Shown: one piece after another, positions 1 through 6,664 of the stretch
Position numbering within the stretch: position 1 is the stretch's first letter
Layout of the letters: each line of letters opens with the position of its first letter
NCBI GenBank assembly: GCA_020348885.1
Contig: CP070755.1
Span: 2,408,914 to 2,441,534 of the forward strand
Reading direction: 5' to 3'
From: Candidatus Coatesiibacteriota bacterium
Lineage (GTDB): Bacteria > RBG-13-66-14 > B26-G2 > WVWN01 > G020348885
Length of the DNA stretch: 32,621 nucleotides
Position numbers and translations under genes: made by a program
Notes under the pieces: model-generated
The model's database searches: none
The model's input: only the letters and a program-made list of their open reading frames with translations
What the model was told of the DNA's origin: nothing

Positions 1-457
1 CCTCGTTGCCGTCGGCGTCGTAGATGACCTTGGTGGGCCAACCCGTTATATTATACTCTTTGTCTATCGCGTCGGTCATAGTATGGTTACGGTAGTTTAG
101 GCCCGATTCCCTCGCGAACTTGGGGACGCTTTTTTCGGCGTCCTCGTCGCCGGTGATACCGATTAGAACGACGCCTTTATCCCTGTATTCGTCGTTAATC
201 TCAATAAGGTCGGGAATCTCCATCTTGCACGGCGGGCACCACGTCGCCCAGAAGTCGAGTACGAGTACTTTCCCTTTGTAGTCGTCCACGCTGAACTCGT
301 CGCCGGAAAGAAGCTCGAACCCGTCCGGCAGGCCCTCTTCGGTTACGGTTTCGCCGGTATCAGTGGTCTCGGGCGAACGTTCGCCGGTGCCGCAGCCCCA
401 GAGCGCGACGGCGGTCAACGTCAAGCCGATTATTAAGACGGTTCTAAGTTTACCCAT
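1..457 (-). CDS. TlpA-like thioredoxin lipoprotein (C-terminus cut by window edge)
   Basis: This is a thiol-disulfide oxidoreductase of the TlpA/ResA type, probably reducing disulfides in periplasmic or exported proteins. I read it by translating the minus strand from the ATG at 457; no stop occurs before the window edge, so the C-terminus is missing. Residues 1-22 form a lipoprotein signal ending in a lipobox-like LWGC (Cys22). The active site WCPPC (Cys74, Cys77) follows the strand VLVLDFWATWC, and the conserved Gly-Trp-Pro segment with the cis-Pro lies near residue 143. A GAGGGAG ribosome binding site precedes the start. It is the ordinary Cys counterpart of the two U-x-x-C proteins 3 kb away. 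Identification as a TlpA-family protein is firm; the substrate is unknown. Confidence 0.9.
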   Translation of the reverse strand, partial: MGKLRTVLIIGLTLTAVALWGCGTGERSPETTDTGETVTEEGLPDGFELLSGDEFSVDDYKGKVLVLDFWATWCPPCKMEIPDLIEINDEYRDKGVVLIGITGDEDAEKSVPKFARESGLNYRNHTMTDAIDKEYNITGWPTKVIYDADGNE

Positions 458-538
458 GGTTATGCTCCCTCGTATATACGTTATTCGATCGTGGATTAGG
501 CGCGGAAGATAACATAAAGAGCAACTATCTTCAAGTTA

Positions 539-1249
539 TTAGTCCGTCGCGGGGCGGAATAACCGGTCCTCGGGAATCCCCAGTTCGTCTATAACCAGAT
601 ACGGATACTCCAGATCGAACAAATTACTTGCGTGGTGGGCGTCGCTGCCCGTGGAGAAGGTCGCGCCGGCGCCCAGACAAATCTCGAGCGCCTGCGGCCG
701 TGGAACGCGCCACCGTCCACTTATCTCCAATGCGACGCCGTGTTCGACGGCCAGCTCCGCCAGCCGGCGTACGCGGTCCTCGGTCCATGTTTCGTCGTAA
801 TGGCCCATCAGCCGCAGGGGTAAATACGTGGGATGTGCGAGTACGTCGATAGGTTCGTTCTCGAAAGTCTCCCGGATGCGGTTGAAGTAGTTTTCGACGA
901 AAGCGTTCGCGTCGGTCACGTCTTTATCGCTCCAGAAGAAGACCTTTTCGCCCGTACCGTCGGGGGCCGCGTGGAGCCCGCCGGTGAGGAAATCGAGGCG
1001 GTCAAGGCGGTCGGGGGTGACGGGTATCGTTTCGCCGATACAGTATTCGGCGCTCAGGTAAAGGCCGTGGCGCTGGACGTCGCGTTCGTACGCGTCGAAA
1101 GCATCGTCGTCGTAAAGCATATGGTACGGGCTGAGGTGGTCGGCGATGGCGGCGGTTACGCCGCGTTTCCGCGCCAATCGCGCGATTTCCGCTACGGTCA
1201 TTTCGCCGTCGGAGTGGGTCGAGTGTACGTGCAGGTCCGGGAGTTCCAT
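539..1249 (-). CDS. PHP-domain metal-dependent phosphoesterase
   Basis: A 236-residue PHP-fold protein, the fold of histidinol-phosphatase HisK and the polymerase PHP domain. It probably hydrolyses a phosphoester using a multi-metal centre in the cytoplasm. The metal ligands are visible: HVHSTHSD (His7, His9, Asp14), ADH (Asp37-His38), a His near residue 93, AHPTY, and GSDAHH (Asp203, His205). The length fits stand-alone PHP proteins. The ATG at 1249 is required because the first motif begins at residue 7, but no clear ribosome binding site precedes it and a strong terminator lies only 10 bases upstream. The substrate cannot be told from the sequence; histidinol phosphatase is possible but no his genes are nearby. 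Confidence 0.88.
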   Translation of the reverse strand: MELPDLHVHSTHSDGEMTVAEIARLARKRGVTAAIADHLSPYHMLYDDDAFDAYERDVQRHGLYLSAEYCIGETIPVTPDRLDRLDFLTGGLHAAPDGTGEKVFFWSDKDVTDANAFVENYFNRIRETFENEPIDVLAHPTYLPLRLMGHYDETWTEDRVRRLAELAVEHGVALEISGRWRVPRPQALEICLGAGATFSTGSDAHHASNLFDLEYPYLVIDELGIPEDRLFRPATD

Positions 1250-1258
1250 AGAAGGTAA

Positions 1259-1281
1259 GAAAAAACCGGCCAGGCGGCCGG
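1259..1281 (-). terminator. Intrinsic terminator after the NHL-propeller gene
   Basis: On the minus strand CCGGCC and GGCCGG pair around a GCCT loop (stem 1266-1281), followed by six U residues (1260-1265). It lies just after the NHL gene stop and only about 10 bases before the PHP start codon. Confidence 0.85.
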
Positions 1282-1285
1282 CGCT

Positions 1286-2257
1286 CTATCGCGGTTCGGC
1301 CATGGGCGCTAAAGCGACCGGGTCGAAGAAACCGCCGACGTGGTCTAAGTATTCCAGGTCGGCGTTCAATTTTACGACGCGCCGACCTTCCGCGTCCGCT
1401 ACCCAGACCGAACCTTCGCTGTAGTTGTTAAAAGCGATATCGATCGGGTTATATTCGCCCGTATCATATAACAAAAGTTCGCCGTCGGTGTTTACTTTCA
1501 CGATATAACCCTGGACGCCGTCCACCGCGTAAACTACGCCGGTCTCGACGTCCACGTCTATTAAAACCGGCGACTTAAAGCCGGGGTCCGCAAAGACAAG
1601 CTTGACGGTCCCGTCGCGGTCGATTTTAACGAGCCGGTCGTTGCCGGTATCGCATATCCAGAGTTTTTCCGTGTTCGCGTCGAAGGCGATGTCGGCGGGC
1701 GCCGAGAAACCGGCGAACTCGCGGACGAGCTGTCCTTTGCGGTTTACCCTGACGATTTTATTACCGTCAACGACGTACGCGTCGCCTGTTATCGGGTCGC
1801 AGGCGAGCGCCGAGGGGGCGGTCAGGTCCCCGTACTCGCGTTCGACGGCGCCCTCGGAGTTAATCTTGGTCAACCGCTTCAAGCCCGCGTCGAGAACCCA
1901 TACCGAGCTTTCTTTCGGGAAAAGGCCGAGGGCCGTCGGGTTTTCGAAACCGTACAAGGTTTTCTGTACGTTCGCGCGGTTGGAGAGAAGGACAACGCGC
2001 CCTGCGCCGTCGGCGACCCAGCACACGTCGTTATACGGGTCCGCCAGGACGGCCGCGGGCGTGCCCATCTCGTAGTTAGCGGCGCCGATTTCGTCGCCGG
2101 CCGGCGCGATTCTCATAACGGCGCCGCCGTCGGCGTCGGCTACCCAGCAGGTTCCCCAGGCCGGGTTATCCAGTTGTGCGTCGCCTACCTCGCAGGCCGT
2201 GAAGCCCGCGGCCAGAAAGAAAAACCCGACGCAATATGTCAGTCTGCGCGATAACAT
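1286..2257 (-). CDS. NHL-repeat six-bladed beta-propeller lipoprotein
   Basis: A secreted beta-propeller of about 323 residues. I place the start at the ATG at 2257, because a lipoprotein signal begins there (MLSRRLTYC..., lipobox GFTAC, Cys about 22). An in-frame ATG at 2335 would add a non-signal extension overlapping the upstream methyltransferase gene. The rest is repeats of the form 'WVADxxxxRVVKLNxDG...' in which a DG or NG turn follows K(I/L)N or R-(I/V): the NHL/YncE-like blade pattern. Such propellers usually act as protein- or ligand-binding scaffolds in the periplasm or on the surface. No catalytic residues are recognisable. It follows the O-methyltransferase gene on the same strand and ends in a strong terminator. 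Confidence 0.8.
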   Translation of the reverse strand: MLSRRLTYCVGFFFLAAGFTACEVGDAQLDNPAWGTCWVADADGGAVMRIAPAGDEIGAANYEMGTPAAVLADPYNDVCWVADGAGRVVLLSNRANVQKTLYGFENPTALGLFPKESSVWVLDAGLKRLTKINSEGAVEREYGDLTAPSALACDPITGDAYVVDGNKIVRVNRKGQLVREFAGFSAPADIAFDANTEKLWICDTGNDRLVKIDRDGTVKLVFADPGFKSPVLIDVDVETGVVYAVDGVQGYIVKVNTDGELLLYDTGEYNPIDIAFNNYSEGSVWVADAEGRRVVKLNADLEYLDHVGGFFDPVALAPMAEPR

Positions 2258-2316
2258 AGCGGCGCGGAATTTAACACAAAGGGAACCGTTTTTCAACCGG
2301 GTTCGCCCGACCCCCG

Positions 2317-2913
2317 TTATATTTTTACCGTCCACTCCAATCCGTTGCCGATTTTAACCGTATCCGTGGCGGCGTCGGCCAGGTCGCGTACGTGTTTCAG
2401 GTATCCGGCCAACGCTTCCGAATGGCTGATGACGTTGTCGGCGAAGACACTACCCCGGGTGTCGACGTGGGGCCATATCAGGTCGAAGTACGCTAAATAT
2501 TCGGTTTTCTCCGCGTCCAGGAAGACGAAGTCGAATTTCGCTTCGCCGCACACCGACGGCAGAAACTCCACCGCGTCGCAGGTCTCTATTGATACGTATT
2601 CGGCCAGGCCAGCTGATTTGACGTTTTCCCTGGCCATCTCGGCGAAGTCGGGCTTTACCTCTAGTGACAGGACCATCGCCGAGTTCTCCATCGCCGCGCG
2701 GCCGAGCCAGAGCGTGGAGTATCCGGCGCTGGTTCCGACTTCCAGTATTCGTTTGGCGCGGGTCGCCAGCGCGGCGTTGTATACCAACCGGGCGCTCGCC
2801 GGATGAAGCGACTTCAGAGTAAGCTCCGACGACATCCCGGCGTCCCGGCGTCGCTCGTTCTCCGCCAGTATCGCGGCGGCTGTCTCCTCCCACACCGTGA
2901 GGTTGAAGCCCAT
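2317..2913 (-). CDS. SAM-dependent O-methyltransferase (family 3, CCoAOMT-like)
   Basis: A 198-residue cytoplasmic methyltransferase of the caffeoyl-CoA/catechol O-methyltransferase type. Motif I is ILEVGTSAGYS (about residues 56-66), followed by an acidic residue at the end of strand 2 (LSLEVKP). The family hallmark FVFLDAEKTEYLAYFD contains the metal- and SAM-site Asp, and a second ligand region reads FADNVISHSE. The N-terminal helix with RRRDAG and the length match bacterial members, which methylate catechol-like or small hydroxy compounds with Mg2+. Its ATG shares one base with the stop of the upstream gene (TAATG), so the two are translationally coupled. The actual substrate is unknown. 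Confidence 0.9.
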   Translation of the reverse strand: MGFNLTVWEETAAAILAENERRRDAGMSSELTLKSLHPASARLVYNAALATRAKRILEVGTSAGYSTLWLGRAAMENSAMVLSLEVKPDFAEMARENVKSAGLAEYVSIETCDAVEFLPSVCGEAKFDFVFLDAEKTEYLAYFDLIWPHVDTRGSVFADNVISHSEALAGYLKHVRDLADAATDTVKIGNGLEWTVKI

Positions 2914-3338
2914 TAATCCTCCACCGTAACGTCTATACCGTATATACCGGCGGACGGGTCATACTCGAGCAGATACGATAGTTCCATCCCTCGGATGCTC
3001 TCGGGCGCGGTCCAGGTTTTGGCCGCCGCCGCGGTGGCGTTCTCGAAGGCCACGTTCCCGAAGGTCGATTCGGTTATCCACGCATCCGGGATGCTACCGT
3101 CGACGGCGATATTCAGGTGGAGCGTCATCGTCCCGGAGGTCGTCCCCGGGTCGCCGTGGTAGGTTTTATAGACGCGCTCCAACTCCGGCTGCTGCTCCGC
3201 CAGGAAAAGCGCGAGTTCGGCGGTCCATTCCACGGCCGTAGTTATACCCGTCGCCAGAGCGTCGAAGAACCCCAGGGCGCCCGACGATACGGCCAACAGT
3301 AAAGTTACACCTAGTAGGGCTGGTATGAGTTTTTTCAT
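2913..3338 (-). CDS. Small secreted protein with AgmX/PglI- or TonB-like C-terminal domain
   Basis: About 141 residues. The ATG at 3338 is preferred because GGAG lies eight bases upstream and a signal peptide follows at once (MKKLIPALLGVTLLLAVSSG). A longer start at 3365 lacks both. After a short amphipathic region, residues about 70-120 read L-x-I-x-V-D-G-S-I-P-D-A-W-I, then STFGN, then a helix A-A-A-A-K-T-W. That order (strand with DG turn, 'ST-G' turn, helix ending in K/R-x-W) matches the AgmX/PglI and TonB C-terminal pattern seen in envelope proteins of myxobacteria and other diderms. Function is not known, and no ExbBD genes are nearby. It is the first gene of a three-gene minus-strand unit with the methyltransferase and the NHL lipoprotein. 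Confidence 0.65.
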   Translation of the reverse strand: MKKLIPALLGVTLLLAVSSGALGFFDALATGITTAVEWTAELALFLAEQQPELERVYKTYHGDPGTTSGTMTLHLNIAVDGSIPDAWITESTFGNVAFENATAAAAKTWTAPESIRGMELSYLLEYDPSAGIYGIDVTVED

Positions 3339-3410
3339 ATTTTGATCTCCGACACGGTTGGACACTATCTACGGTCGTTAGTATAAATGAAACCGTCGTA
3401 TCGAAACAAG

Positions 3411-3434
3411 GGAAAAAGGGCCTTTCGGCCCTTT
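3411..3434 (-). terminator. Terminator of the first selenoprotein gene
   Basis: Minus-strand stem AAAGGGCC / GGCCCTTT with a GAAA tetraloop (stem 3415-3434), running into UUUUUCCC. The same stem and loop recur at 4167-4186 after the second selenoprotein gene. Confidence 0.85.
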
Positions 3435-3467
3435 CCGTTTTTGTACCGTCTCGTTGTTCTCGTTACG

Positions 3468-4049
3468 TTATTCCGCGAATCCGGCTTTGACGCGGCCGAG
3501 GGAAGTCGGATCGACCGCTTCTCCGCCGTAGATTATGTCTTCGATAGCGTTGGTCAAACCGTTGAAATCGATGGCGTAGTCGTCCATCCATACGACTATC
3601 CCGTCGCGGTCCACGAGCGCGCATTGACCAAACCAGCTTGAGCCGGTCATCTTCCATTTTACGAAGTCCGGTTGCTCCGCGTCTAAAAAGTCGTGGTCGA
3701 GGACTTGGCCGTGGTACGTGTACTTCATCGTAGATTGTACGCTGGGAGGATCGTAGGCGTTCATAGATATTACTTCCAAACCAACTCCTACATCGTGATA
3801 GACATCATATACCTGAGTCTCTAATGCCAGACAATCCGTCCGGCAGGCGCCTCAAGACTGTTTCCAGTGGGATACAACGACTATCTTCCCGGCGTCCAAG
3901 TAGTCCTGGATATCCAACCAAGGGCCGTGGTAATCGGCGCTGTCGTCGATGGAATAATTAGCCAGTCCCGGTTGTTCGTCGCCTACGTCTAACGCGAACG
4001 CGTTTAAGGCGAACAACAACCCCGTAATAAATACCAATACCCAACGCAT
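3468..4049 (-). CDS. Secreted thioredoxin-fold selenoprotein candidate, U-x-x-C (paralogue 1)
   Basis: A single 193-residue reading frame interrupted once by UGA at 3852-3854 (codon 66). Reading UGA as selenocysteine gives strand KIVVVSHW, then Q-S-U-G-A-C, a redox U-x-x-C motif placed exactly where TlpA-like thioredoxins carry C-x-x-C. Downstream are the expected V-x-V-I-S strand, an FGQCALVDRDGIVVW strand pair (the 'TP.tflIDrdG' region of redoxins) and a C-terminal helix. Residues 1-20 are a signal peptide (MRWVLVFITGLLFALNAFA). AGGAGG precedes the ATG at 4049. The tail ends with the shared motif DPTSLGRVKAGFAE. TGA is a normal stop elsewhere in the window, for example at 14320, 17011 and 18510, which argues against a changed code. 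A hairpin lies just after the UGA. Sec incorporation is inferred; the selenium genes are not in this window. Confidence 0.82.
3814..3854 (-). promoter_or_regulatory. Candidate bacterial SECIS hairpin, selenoprotein 1
   Basis: Starting at the UGA, the mRNA can form a lower stem UGAG/CUCA (3851-3854 with 3814-3817). Above an internal loop sits an 8-bp upper stem, UGCCGGAC / GUCUGGCA (3838-3845 with 3825-3832), closed by the loop GGAUU. One pair is a G-U wobble that is a mismatch on the opposite strand, which points to the minus-strand RNA. The loop starts with G, as in known bacterial SECIS elements. The UGA-to-loop spacing of 14 nt is slightly shorter than the usual range. Confidence 0.6.
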
Positions 4050-4098
4050 ATTTACCTCCTATCGGTAAACTTGATTGGTGACCATAGGTATATATGAC
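4050..4098 (-). promoter_or_regulatory. Leader of selenoprotein gene 1, duplicated at 5484
   Basis: Immediately upstream of the ATG the minus strand reads GTTTACCGATAGGAGGTAAAT, with an optimal AGGAGG at 4055-4060. A TATATA-rich segment lies about 40 bases upstream. The same arrangement precedes the second selenoprotein gene, so the leader was copied with the gene. Confidence 0.6.
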
Positions 4099-4166
4099 TA
4101 TTCTCGTTATCTTTATACCACGTATTGCCCGCGTTTTCAAATGAAAAACCCGCCGTTTAAAGAGCG

Positions 4167-4186
4167 AAAGGGCCTTTCGGCCCTTT
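4167..4186 (-). terminator. Terminator-like hairpin of the second selenoprotein gene
   Basis: Identical AAAGGGCC-GAAA-GGCCCTTT stem-loop to that at 3411-3434, 35 bases past the stop of the upstream gene. The following U-tract is weak (CGCUCUUUAAA), so termination may be partial. Confidence 0.65.
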
Positions 4187-4220
4187 CCTGTTTCGTTCCG
4201 TCTCGTCGTTCCTCGTTTTG

Positions 4221-5483
4221 TTATTCCGTGAAACCGACCTTGATGGAGCCCAGGGACGCCGGTGTTATGTTCGTGTTGTAGTCGAAGGAGAACGAGAAAG
4301 TGTCTCTCGAGTCGAAGTCGTCGTCCGGCGCGTTACATATCACGTACCAGTAGTAGGTTATATCGTCGGTAACGTCGAAGGTGTGGGTGTATTCGATATC
4401 GGTAATGCCGGTTTCGTGGACTTCCGGCGAGCTGAAGTCGTCGTTGTCGTCCACGATGAGCTCGTACGAGTCGGCGCGGATGACCTCATCCCACTCGAAG
4501 GTTACGTCGTAGCCGGTACGCCCGCCGTCGGCGACGATAACCGGCTTGCTTCCCGTCGCCGCGCGTACGGTTTCTCCGGCGCCGCTTCTAGGCCCGGTTA
4601 CTTCGAAAACCTCGCCGTCGTCGGGTTCGTTCAGGTCAAACGACCGCGTCCAGAAACTGTATTCGTCCTCCATGTCGTGGCGCGCCAGGTCGCTCGCGGC
4701 GACGTACACGAAAACCTCGATGTAGTGCGGTAGCGGGTCGTCGGGGTTGAAGGAGTAACTCGTATCCAGGAAGTCGCCTGATAGGTTCAGGTCGCCTGGG
4801 ATGTCGCCTTTTACCAGCGTATAAACGTCCACTTCGATAGAATCTTCGTCGAGGCCGTAGTTGTCGTCTATTATGTGGCCCGATATGTTATAACTCAGGC
4901 TGACGTCGGTGTCGCCGTCTTCCGGGTTCATGTCTTCCAGGTACGGCGGGTCTTCGTCGCCGTAAATTACCGCATCAAAGGCGTCTTCGAATTCGGAATA
5001 CGTACCCCCGTAGCCCAGCTTACTCAGGTAGCAATACCCTGTCGGTCCGATGATGAACGTCTGGGGTACGCCGCTGCTGGTGGTTATCTTCCACGCGTTC
5101 CAGTCGCTAGTTTCTAGGTTAGTGAATAGAAAACGGACCGGGTTTCCGTCGAGCATGTTGAACTTCCAGTTACCGATAGCGGCCGCTGTATCCCAGCAGT
5201 CTACTTCGATAAACTCCACGCCCAGCGGGTAGTAATCGTAGTAAACGTAGTCCTCGATATCTTCGAGTTCATTATTGCAATAGGTTCAAGTATCGTAACC
5301 GAAGCTAACGAGGAAGGTCTTGTCGGCGGCGAGATAGTCGTCGACGTTGACGTACGCCCCAAGGCCGCCGCCGGCGGTAACTACCTCTGGCCGGTTCAAC
5401 GGTGGGCACTCTTCGCCCAACTCCAACGCGCCGGCGTAAACGAAGAAGCCTAACGCGATAACCGCTGCTAGAAATATCCGCAT
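4221..5483 (-). CDS. Secreted thioredoxin-fold selenoprotein candidate with Ig/FnIII-like domains (paralogue 2)
   Basis: One continuous frame of 420 residues with an internal UGA at 5286-5288, again codon 66. With UGA as Sec it reads FLVSFGYDT-U-TYC, a U-x-x-C motif after the core strand of a thioredoxin fold. Residues 1-20 are a signal peptide (MRIFLAAVIALGFFVYAGA). The fold continues with VEFIEVD, then GVPQTFIIGPTGYCY, which carries the Val-Pro cis-proline site of thioredoxins. From about residue 170 come a bacterial Ig-like domain (DMNPEDGDTDVSLSYNISG) and an FnIII-like domain (SYELIVDDNDDFSSPEV). The end is ITPASLGSIKVGFTE, the shared C-terminal motif. AGGAGG precedes the ATG at 5483. Without Sec the gene would be a 65-residue fragment plus an orphan frame lacking its active site. 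The substrate is unknown. Confidence 0.85.
5253..5288 (-). promoter_or_regulatory. Candidate bacterial SECIS hairpin, selenoprotein 2
   Basis: Downstream of the UGA a 5-bp stem, CUCGA / UCGAG (5263-5267 with 5253-5257), closes the loop AGAUA. The loop has G at its second position and lies 23 nt from the UGA. Both values fit the published description of bacterial SECIS elements as I remember it. The stem is short, so this call is weaker than that for selenoprotein 1. Confidence 0.45.
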
Positions 5484-5532
5484 ATCTACCTCCTATCGGT
5501 AAACCTGACTATTCGTTGTAGGTATATATAAC
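5484..5532 (-). promoter_or_regulatory. Leader of selenoprotein gene 2, duplicated at 4050
   Basis: AGGAGG at 5489-5494, preceded by GTTTACCGAT and an upstream TATATATA segment, nearly matching the leader of the neighbouring selenoprotein gene. The promoter itself is probably within 5520-5575, which is AT-rich; no clear -35 box is seen. Confidence 0.55.
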
Positions 5533-5641
5533 TATTTTACTAAAGTATATATAGCATCATACAGCGGTTTGTGCAAGGGAAAAACGAAAGGTAGCGCCGT
5601 TTTATCGTTACACTGCCGTTCCCGACGCTATATAACATTGA

Positions 5642-6400
5642 TTAACTCGGTTTCCTCGGCTCCCCCTGCGGCTCCTCGTCCGATATCGGCGGGACCTTCG
5701 GCCAGAAACCGAGGAGTTTTGCGAGGCGCCGGCGGAACAGGAAAATAAAGTTCTTCGTTCCGTCGCGCCAGAGGCTCAGTTTCGATTCACCCTTCCGTTT
5801 GACGTAGTGAAAATCGATGGGTACTTCCCGGCCCTTGATTTCTCGGCGCTTCTCGAAGACCTCCAGCTTCAGCTCCTCGGAGAAGGGCATCCCGTCGCTG
5901 GTAACGTTCACCTTTTCGAGGACATCCCGGCGGAAGCACCACATCCCGGACTGGCTGTCGTGGATATGCCGGAAGTAGAGGAGCAGTATCGCGAAGTTGA
6001 AAACCTTGTTGCCGAACCACCGGAGGAAGTAGTCGAAGCTCTCCTGCCAGTCGGCGGCGATGCGCCAGGCGCTCACGAACTCCAGGTCGTCCCGGTCGAG
6101 TATGTCGATGAGGTAGGGGATCGCGACGACCGGGTACGTGCCGTCGCCGTCCAGCGTACAGACGACGTCGCCGGCGGCCTGGCTCAGGCCCGATTTGTAC
6201 GCGCGGCCGTAGCCGGGTCGTTCCTCGAAAACGACGCGGGCGCCCATCCGCCGGGCGACGTCGCCGGTGGCGTCGCTGGAGTTGTTGTCCACGACTATGA
6301 CCTCGTCGACGAAGTCCGGCATCGCGGCCAGGCAGTCGGCGACGCCCTCCTCCTCGTTGTAGCAGGGCATCACCACCGTTATCTTGTACCCGCGGCGCAT
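5642..6400 (-). CDS. GT2 glycosyltransferase, dolichyl/polyprenyl-phosphate mannose synthase-like
   Basis: A 252-residue family 2 glycosyltransferase. The N-terminal nucleotide-binding strand reads VVMPCYNEEEGV, followed by VIVVDNNSSDATGD and the DXD-type motif TLDGDGTYP around residue 85. It transfers a sugar from a nucleotide donor, most likely to a polyprenyl phosphate or a cell-surface glycan precursor, at the cytoplasmic face of the membrane. Segment FDYFLRWFGNKVFNFAILLLYF is a membrane-associated hydrophobic stretch, and DGMPFSEELKLEV holds the acceptor-side acidic residues of the DPM1-like group. No C-terminal flippase domain is fused. The start ATG at 6400 lacks a clear ribosome binding site but lies directly before the fold. 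It is isolated from other glycan genes here. Confidence 0.9.
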   Translation of the reverse strand: MRRGYKITVVMPCYNEEEGVADCLAAMPDFVDEVIVVDNNSSDATGDVARRMGARVVFEERPGYGRAYKSGLSQAAGDVVCTLDGDGTYPVVAIPYLIDILDRDDLEFVSAWRIAADWQESFDYFLRWFGNKVFNFAILLLYFRHIHDSQSGMWCFRRDVLEKVNVTSDGMPFSEELKLEVFEKRREIKGREVPIDFHYVKRKGESKLSLWRDGTKNFIFLFRRRLAKLLGFWPKVPPISDEEPQGEPRKPS

Positions 6401-6555
6401 GGCGGCGTGTATTTTCGATTATATTGGTCCGAAAAGCAAGGAGAAAAAGCCGTCGGCGTTTTATTAACGAGGCCGTTTTCGGGCGTTTTTAGCGGGAATT
6501 CCTTGAAAAACGGCGGGATATATGATGGTTTGACTGAATATGAAGTTATTTTTTA

Positions 6556-6585
6556 TTGGCAAATACCTCGTCAGTATGCTATATA
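6556..6585 (+). promoter_or_regulatory. Sigma-70-like promoter of the first propeller gene
   Basis: TTGGCA (6556-6561), an 18-base spacer and TATATA (6580-6585), about 80 bases before the ATG at 6665. The region 6480-6610 is AT-rich compared with the coding DNA on each side. Confidence 0.55.
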
Positions 6586-6664
6586 TATAGTGGTTCAGGA
6601 ATAGTACAAAATATCGTCTTATTGTAGGTCTGTTGAGTTTGTTAACCCACGAGGAGGGCGAACT

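Noticed and set aside
3852-3854. UGA recoded genome-wide as Trp or Gly
   Set aside because: TGA ends several genes here in the expected place (14320, 14843, 17011, 18510, 21683), often in tight start-stop overlaps.
3468-5483. Reading the two split genes as four separate genes or as pseudogenes
   Set aside because: In both paralogues the frame continues in phase after a single TGA at the same codon 66, the following residues complete the fold with a redox motif, and the starts needed for separate downstream genes (TTG, GTG) lack ribosome binding sites.
5807-6604. A 265-codon plus-strand frame
   Set aside because: It is the mirror of the GT2 glycosyltransferase, which has all family motifs.
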